The translations under genes were made by a program, and so were the position numbers. Below the pieces are notes generated by a model. It did no database searches. It was not told the origin of the DNA and saw only the letters and a list, made by a program, of their open reading frames with translations. A stretch of 34,641 bases of DNA from Sphingobium sp. (lineage in GTDB: Bacteria; Pseudomonadota; Alphaproteobacteria; Sphingomonadales; Sphingomonadaceae): the NCBI GenBank assembly GCA_017744605.1, contig JAGIAZ010000029.1, positions 1 to 34,641 of the forward strand, given 5' to 3'. Below, piece after piece: positions 30,939 through 34,641 of the stretch (within the stretch, counting starts at the first letter, position 1; each line of letters starts with the position of its first letter).

Positions 30939-31367
30939 TTATCCATCCGTCCGCGCCAGCAGTTCTTCGAGCTTCCCAAAAAAATTCCGCCAGCCATATC
31001 TGGCACCCTCGAAATTCCGGACCTGCTCCGCGCGGAAACCCGACTGTTCCATACGCAGCAGCGTGCCTGCACTGCTCGGCGTCAAAGTCCAGGTGACAAT
31101 GCTGGCGATCCGCTGGGCGCCGTTTCCTGAATTCCAAGTGTAGGAGAGCCTCTTCTCCGGCTCCATTTCCAGCACTTTACAATCGATGACGCCGTTCCAA
31201 TCGCCATGTGGCTGCGCGCGCAGCGCGAAAGGCCGGCCCACCTCGGCCGCGAAATCGTTCTTCATCAGCCATTCCTCGATGAAGTGAGGCTGGGTCAGAG
31301 CGCGCCAGACCTTGGCCGGCGGAAAACCGATCTCCCGCTCGACGACGACGGAGCGCGTTTCGGTCAT
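30939..31367 (-). CDS. SRPBCC/AHSA1-type START-like domain protein
   Basis: A 142-residue protein of the AHSA1 (activator of Hsp90 ATPase homologue) group within the SRPBCC fold, which forms a cavity for hydrophobic ligands. It shows VVVEREIGFPPAKVWRALTQPHFIEEWLMKNDF at the start, the middle KVLEMEPEKRLSYTWN, VTWTLTPSSAGTLLRMEQSGF and the closing GARYGWRNFFGKLEELLAR. The ATG is inside the ArsR stop (ATGA overlap, 31364-31367). ArsR plus AHSA1 pairs are common; the ligand is unknown. Confidence 0.93.
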   Translation of the reverse strand: MTETRSVVVEREIGFPPAKVWRALTQPHFIEEWLMKNDFAAEVGRPFALRAQPHGDWNGVIDCKVLEMEPEKRLSYTWNSGNGAQRIASIVTWTLTPSSAGTLLRMEQSGFRAEQVRNFEGARYGWRNFFGKLEELLARTDG

Positions 31368-31690
31368 TGGTCCATCCTCTTGAGCAGATCTTCGAGGGCA
31401 TCGATCCGCCCTTCCCAGAAACCGGTCATGCGGCTTGCCCAGTCGCTGAGCGGACCAAGTGCCGCAGGCAACGCGCTGTAATGGGTCTGGCGGCCCTCAT
31501 GGCGATCGCGCACGAGGCCCGCCTGCTTGAGGAGACCGAGATGCTTGGAGACGGCCGGCTGCGACACGCCCGAGTGAGCCGTCAGGCCTCCCACGGTCTG
31601 TTCGCCCTCGCGGCACAGACGCTCGAAGATCGCCCGCCGGGTCGGATCGGCCAGCATTCTGAAAAGCATGTCGTGCGATGGCGCCGGCAT
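31364..31690 (-). CDS. ArsR-family transcriptional regulator
   Basis: A 108-residue winged-helix repressor. MLADPTRRAIFERLCREGEQTVGGLTAHSGVSQPAVSKHLGLLKQAGLVRDRHEGRQTHYSALP is the ArsR helix-turn-helix and wing. No cysteine metal-binding motif is present, so it belongs to the non-metal group that pairs with SRPBCC proteins. First gene of a four-gene operon; probable autoregulation through the dyad just upstream. Confidence 0.94.
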   Translation of the reverse strand: MPAPSHDMLFRMLADPTRRAIFERLCREGEQTVGGLTAHSGVSQPAVSKHLGLLKQAGLVRDRHEGRQTHYSALPAALGPLSDWASRMTGFWEGRIDALEDLLKRMDQ

Positions 31691-31696
31691 AGATCA

Positions 31697-31737
31697 ATAA
31701 CTCAGTGGTTATGATTTATCCATAGCCTCTGAGTTAT
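31697..31737 (-). promoter_or_regulatory. Candidate ArsR operator region
   Basis: ATAACTCAG (31697-31705) and CTGAGTTAT (31729-31737) are perfect 9-base inverted repeats. Within the first lies a compact dyad ATAAC-N6-GTTAT (31697-31712). The region begins seven bases upstream of the arsR ATG and is AT-rich, so the promoter and operator likely overlap here. Confidence 0.65.
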
Positions 31738-31843
31738 GCAAAACAAGCAGAAAGTTGATCACCAACCCGCTGATCCCAGTAGAAAACGGGCGCGCCATGG
31801 ACCCGTTGGCTTCGTCACACCCGGCCGGGTCAGTCCGAAAAGC

Positions 31844-32485
31844 TCAATTCGAAGCGCCCACCGCCCGGTCGATCTGGAGGGGATGGACCAACGCCTCGGC
31901 GCGGCTAACGCGAACCCGGCCGGTCAGACGGCTCAGCAGGAACAGCCCGAACTCCCAGCCGCCCAGTTCGGAGTCGGCATTGATATGGCCGACCGCACCG
32001 GCGTCGGCAAATTGGCTACCCCAAAGGAGGGAGAGGCGCCGCGCCCGTTTCTGCTGGATATAGGGATCGTCCCGGCTCGCGGCGAGAATGGACGGGAAAG
32101 GCAGCGGCGCGGCGGGCGTCGGCGCAAAGCCGGAAAGACGCGGATCCAGCGGCGCGAAATCCACATCGGGCGGCGCAACGAGCAACGCGCCGATAACCGG
32201 ATCGCCATAAGCGGGGCGCTCCATCGCCGCCCACCAGGCGACCGTGAGGCAGCCCAGGCTATGCGCGACGAGAACGACAGGGCGCCCCGCCGAGCGAATG
32301 GAATGATTGAGCGCGTTCACCCAGCCATTGCGATGGGGTCGCTCCCAGCTGCCCAACTCGACGCGCGCGCAGTCGTCCAGTTCGCGCTCCCAGATGCTTT
32401 GCCAGTGCCCCGGCCCGCTATTGTCGATGCCGGGGACCGTGAGAATGAGTGGCGCCTGATCGGCAGCCGATGCCCGTGCAGTCAT
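31844..32485 (-). CDS. RBBP9/YdeN family alpha/beta hydrolase
   Basis: A 213-residue serine hydrolase. The opening TVPGIDNSGPGHWQSIWERE is the family signature. The nucleophile is Ser76 (VAHSLGC), the acid is Asp139 or Asp140 (ASRDDPY) and the His is His167 (VGHINADSELGGW). It has no signal peptide. AGGAGAC precedes the ATG. Natural substrates of the family are largely unknown. It precedes the ArsR operon on the same strand, but the gap of over 150 bases with the dyad implies separate transcription. Confidence 0.93.
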   Translation of the reverse strand: MTARASAADQAPLILTVPGIDNSGPGHWQSIWERELDDCARVELGSWERPHRNGWVNALNHSIRSAGRPVVLVAHSLGCLTVAWWAAMERPAYGDPVIGALLVAPPDVDFAPLDPRLSGFAPTPAAPLPFPSILAASRDDPYIQQKRARRLSLLWGSQFADAGAVGHINADSELGGWEFGLFLLSRLTGRVRVSRAEALVHPLQIDRAVGASN

Positions 32486-32816
32486 GATCTTGTCTCCTGT
32501 GGGTTCTGGGAGGGGATCGGTCGACTCGGCCTACGTTCCGATCCGCCACAGAAGATAATTCTACTAATCCAATTGACAAGTCCCATGCACCGCATCCGGT
32601 GCACGGTCCGCGGCATCGTGGAGGAAGCAAGCGCTCGGTCCGCAAGGCGTCCCATCGCCCGACACCTCAGGCCGCACGACGGCGCGTTGTTATGACAAGC
32701 CGGAGATCGGCATGACATGGCGTTCAGCCCGTGGGACCGAAAAAGCCGCCGCCGGAGGGGGCATCCGGCGGCGGCAGCGTCATGAAGCCCTTCAAAGGCT
32801 TCCCGGGGAGGAGAGA
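32486..32816. other. Intergenic region between hydrolase and azoreductase genes
   Basis: A 331-base gap. It contains the promoter of the hydrolase gene (AT-rich at 32549-32580) and the terminator of the azoreductase gene at 32740-32775. Short open frames here carry no recognisable domain. Confidence 0.45.
32740..32775 (-). terminator. Rho-independent terminator of the azoreductase gene
   Basis: GCCGCCGCCGG (32745-32755) pairs perfectly with CCGGCGGCGGC (32765-32775) around a 9-base loop. On the minus strand five T follow. It lies 42 bases past the azoR stop codon. Confidence 0.85.
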
Positions 32817-33425
32817 TCAAGCTGCAAGAGGCAATGTGCCATGGGCTTCGGCGATGGCAGCCTCCAGCGCGGCCTTGAAATGCTCGGGGCCATAGGCAAC
32901 GCCCTCGGCGCGAATGAAGGTCACGTCCTCGATGCCGAAAAAGCTGAAGATCTGCCGCAGGAACGGCTCCTGGAAGTCGGCCGCAGCAGCCGGGCCTTCC
33001 GAATAGATCCCGCCACGCGCCGAGGCGACGAAGACCTTCTTGCCGCCAGCCAGGCCCTGTGGCCCATTCTCCGTATAGCGGAAGGTCTTGCCGGGGACGG
33101 CCACGCGGTCGATCCAGGCCTTGAGCTGGCTCGGCACCGAGAAGTTATACATCGGTGCACCGATCACGACGATGTCGGCGGCAAGCAGTTCCTCGATCAG
33201 CACAGTGTTGAGCAGCACGTCAGGATCGTTCGCCTCGCCCTGGCCGCCGCGCAGCTTGCCCATAATGCCGCCGTCCAGATGCGGGATCGGATCCGCGGCG
33301 AGATCGCGATGGATGACATTGAGGCCCGGGCTGGCCCGGCGAGCGGCTTCGACGATGGCAGCGCCGATCTGGTGCGTGACGCTATTTTCGCCGGTGATGG
33401 CGCTATCGATGTGAAGAAGGTTCAT
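32817..33425 (-). CDS. azoR: FMN-dependent NADH-azoreductase
   Basis: A 202-residue flavodoxin-fold enzyme of the AzoR family, which reduces azo compounds and quinones. The start MNLLHIDSAITGENSVTHQIGAAIV is the FMN-phosphate loop; IVVIGAPMYNFSVPSQLKAWIDRVAVPGKTFRYTENGPQGL is the central family block, and VFVASARGGIYSEGP contacts the flavin. GGGAGC precedes ATG 33425; the much longer open frame to 33704 overlaps the LysR gene and is rejected. It is divergent from a LysR gene, the usual arrangement for azoR-type quinone reductases controlled by their neighbour. Confidence 0.94.
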   Translation of the reverse strand: MNLLHIDSAITGENSVTHQIGAAIVEAARRASPGLNVIHRDLAADPIPHLDGGIMGKLRGGQGEANDPDVLLNTVLIEELLAADIVVIGAPMYNFSVPSQLKAWIDRVAVPGKTFRYTENGPQGLAGGKKVFVASARGGIYSEGPAAAADFQEPFLRQIFSFFGIEDVTFIRAEGVAYGPEHFKAALEAAIAEAHGTLPLAA

Positions 33426-33528
33426 GGCTTTGCTCCCTTGGAATTTCATGAACCTTGATCTAGTTATGCATATAATGAGGCAATAGATAGATAAATTGCG
33501 ACTCTTTGTTGCATTTTTGGAACGATAA

Positions 33529-34461
33529 ATGCGCGACCTCAATGACCTCAACTTCTTCGTTTCGGTGGTCGCCAATGGCGGCTTCTCGGCGGCCGCACGT
33601 GCACTCGGCATTCCCAAGTCGCGGATCAGCCGTCGGGTTGCAGCGCTGGAGGACGATCTGGGCGTGCGGTTGGTGGAACGTTCGACACGGCGCTTCAAGG
33701 TCACCGACGTTGGGCTGGACGTCTATGGCCACGCCCGCGCGGCGATTTCCGAGACCGAAGCCATCGAGGAAGCGGTCGCCCGCCTCAAGGCGGAGCCGCA
33801 GGGCCTGGTGCGCGTCTCCTGCCCGCTCGATTCAGAGCGATTGCTGGCCAGTGCCCTGCCCGTCCTGCTCGCCCGGCATCCCAAGCTGCGCGTGCAATTC
33901 CTGGTCTCCAACCGGCGCATCGACATCATTGAGGAAGGCATCGACATCGCCATCCGCGTGCGCGAGCGGCTCGACACGGACGCCGATTTGCAGGTGAAGC
34001 AGCTCGGCCATTCGGTGTCGATGCTCGTCGCGAGCCCGGGCTTTGTCGCCAACCATGGCCAGCCTGCACATCCGCGGGGAATCCCGGCCTATCCGACTCT
34101 CGCCCATGGCGACCGGCCGGGACCGGACCGCTGGACGCTGGTCAATGCCGCAGGCGAAGAGATCATCGTCACGCATGAGCCGCGCCTCGCCGCCAGCGCC
34201 TTCCCGGTGCTGCGCGAAGCGGCCTGCGCCGGGACCGGCATCGCGCTACTGCCCGACGCCGCTTGCGTGGAAGCGCTCAACGACGGTCGGCTGGTGCAGC
34301 TCCTGCCGGAATGGACGAGCCGCCGGGGCATCGTGCACCTGGTCTTCACCTCGCGGCGCGGCCTGCTGCCGAGCGTGCGCACGGTGCTCGACTTCCTCGC
34401 TGAAGCACTCAACCCGCGCGCGCCGGGGTGGACGCGGCTGGGCGGCGCGAAGCGCTGCTGA
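33529..34461 (+). CDS. LysR-family transcriptional regulator
   Basis: A 310-residue regulator. The N-terminal helix-turn-helix (LNFFVSVVANGGFSAAARALGIPKSRISRRVAALEDDLGVRLVERSTRRFKVTDVG) is followed by a periplasmic-binding-protein-like effector domain (LVRVSCPLDSERLLASALPVLLARHPKLRVQF and EEGIDIAIRVRERLDTDADL). It belongs to the CrgA/DsdC-like subgroup by those blocks. The 103-base divergent region shared with azoR is AT-rich and has a partial dyad, TTGCGAC-N5-GTTGCAT (33496-33514), in front of the start. It probably controls azoR in response to a quinone or electrophile; this is inference. Confidence 0.94.
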   Translation: MRDLNDLNFFVSVVANGGFSAAARALGIPKSRISRRVAALEDDLGVRLVERSTRRFKVTDVGLDVYGHARAAISETEAIEEAVARLKAEPQGLVRVSCPLDSERLLASALPVLLARHPKLRVQFLVSNRRIDIIEEGIDIAIRVRERLDTDADLQVKQLGHSVSMLVASPGFVANHGQPAHPRGIPAYPTLAHGDRPGPDRWTLVNAAGEEIIVTHEPRLAASAFPVLREAACAGTGIALLPDAACVEALNDGRLVQLLPEWTSRRGIVHLVFTSRRGLLPSVRTVLDFLAEALNPRAPGWTRLGGAKRC

Positions 34462-34641
34462 AACCGGAGCGGGGTCGGTGCCGCCACAGCCCATGCCGAC
34501 AGATCACGCCTCTTCTCGGCACGACCTTGTTCGCCACTTGGCAAGAGGGGACATTCGCGGCAGAGTGATGGACAAATACAACAAAAGCGGGACTCGGAGT
34601 CCTGGCGGAGGGGATTATGATGGGCACGTCATCTCGGGCGT
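34462..34641. other. Right end of the window, no gene seen
   Basis: The last 180 bases after the LysR stop contain no convincing gene, hairpin terminator or RNA. The minus-strand open frame that ends here has no recognisable domain. Confidence 0.4.

Overview
The window looks like about 35 kb of chromosome from a high-GC alphaproteobacterium of the Sphingomonadaceae (Sphingomonas/Sphingobium/Rhizorhabdus-like). The reasons are high coding GC, two sphingomonad-type PEP-CTERM proteins (C-terminal PEPxxWAMMI), a PhoK-type alkaline phosphatase closely matching the Sphingomonas enzyme, a FeeM-like acyltransferase, and many short-chain dehydrogenases, NTF2-like proteins and PQQ enzymes. No exosortase, transposase, integrase, phage gene, CRISPR array or rRNA is visible. 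This placement is inference from protein families, not a database match.

Left part (1-9,900): start of nusA with rimP just upstream; a PEP-CTERM gene with a strong terminator; a PQQ-type sugar dehydrogenase lipoprotein with a glutathionyl-hydroquinone reductase-like GST; a repeat-rich gap; a FeeM-like N-acyltransferase; a second PEP-CTERM protein of the FxDxF type; a lower-GC membrane protein at the 3' side of tRNA-Gln(UUG); a MarR regulator; and overlapping ybjN-like and proC genes. Middle (9,960-17,700): two DnaA-box-like sites, ubiK, tspO, tlyA, a DsbD/ScsB-type membrane thiol oxidoreductase divergent from a phoK-like alkaline phosphatase, a second copy of the palindromic repeat, an NmrA-like reductase plus NTF2-like pair, and a small pspC gene with a near-consensus sigma-54 promoter and a 32-bp palindrome upstream.

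Right part (18,000-34,641): a minus-strand oxidation module (aldehyde dehydrogenase, NTF2-like protein, PQQ quinohemoprotein alcohol dehydrogenase, small membrane protein, DUF3237). It is divergent from a TauD/TfdA dioxygenase across an intergenic region with a perfect 16-bp palindrome. Then come an unrecognised low-GC gene, an SDR, a GH13 alpha-glucosidase, a SnoaL-like protein with a small membrane protein, a Tat-exported cupin-like protein and a second SDR. After these is a compact ArsR - AHSA1/SRPBCC - small membrane protein - DUF1801 operon joined by 4-nt overlaps and probable TTG starts. The window ends with an RBBP9/YdeN hydrolase and an azoR/LysR divergent pair.

The most interesting signals are regulatory: the sigma-54 plus palindrome arrangement at pspC, the palindrome and Shine-Dalgarno-sequestering hairpin between the aldehyde dehydrogenase and dioxygenase genes, the two copies of a composite palindromic repeat, and the TTG-coupled ArsR operon. 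I did not find a clear new multi-gene defence or mobile system. The oxidation module and the FeeM/PEP-CTERM neighbourhood are the best candidates for uncharacterised biology.
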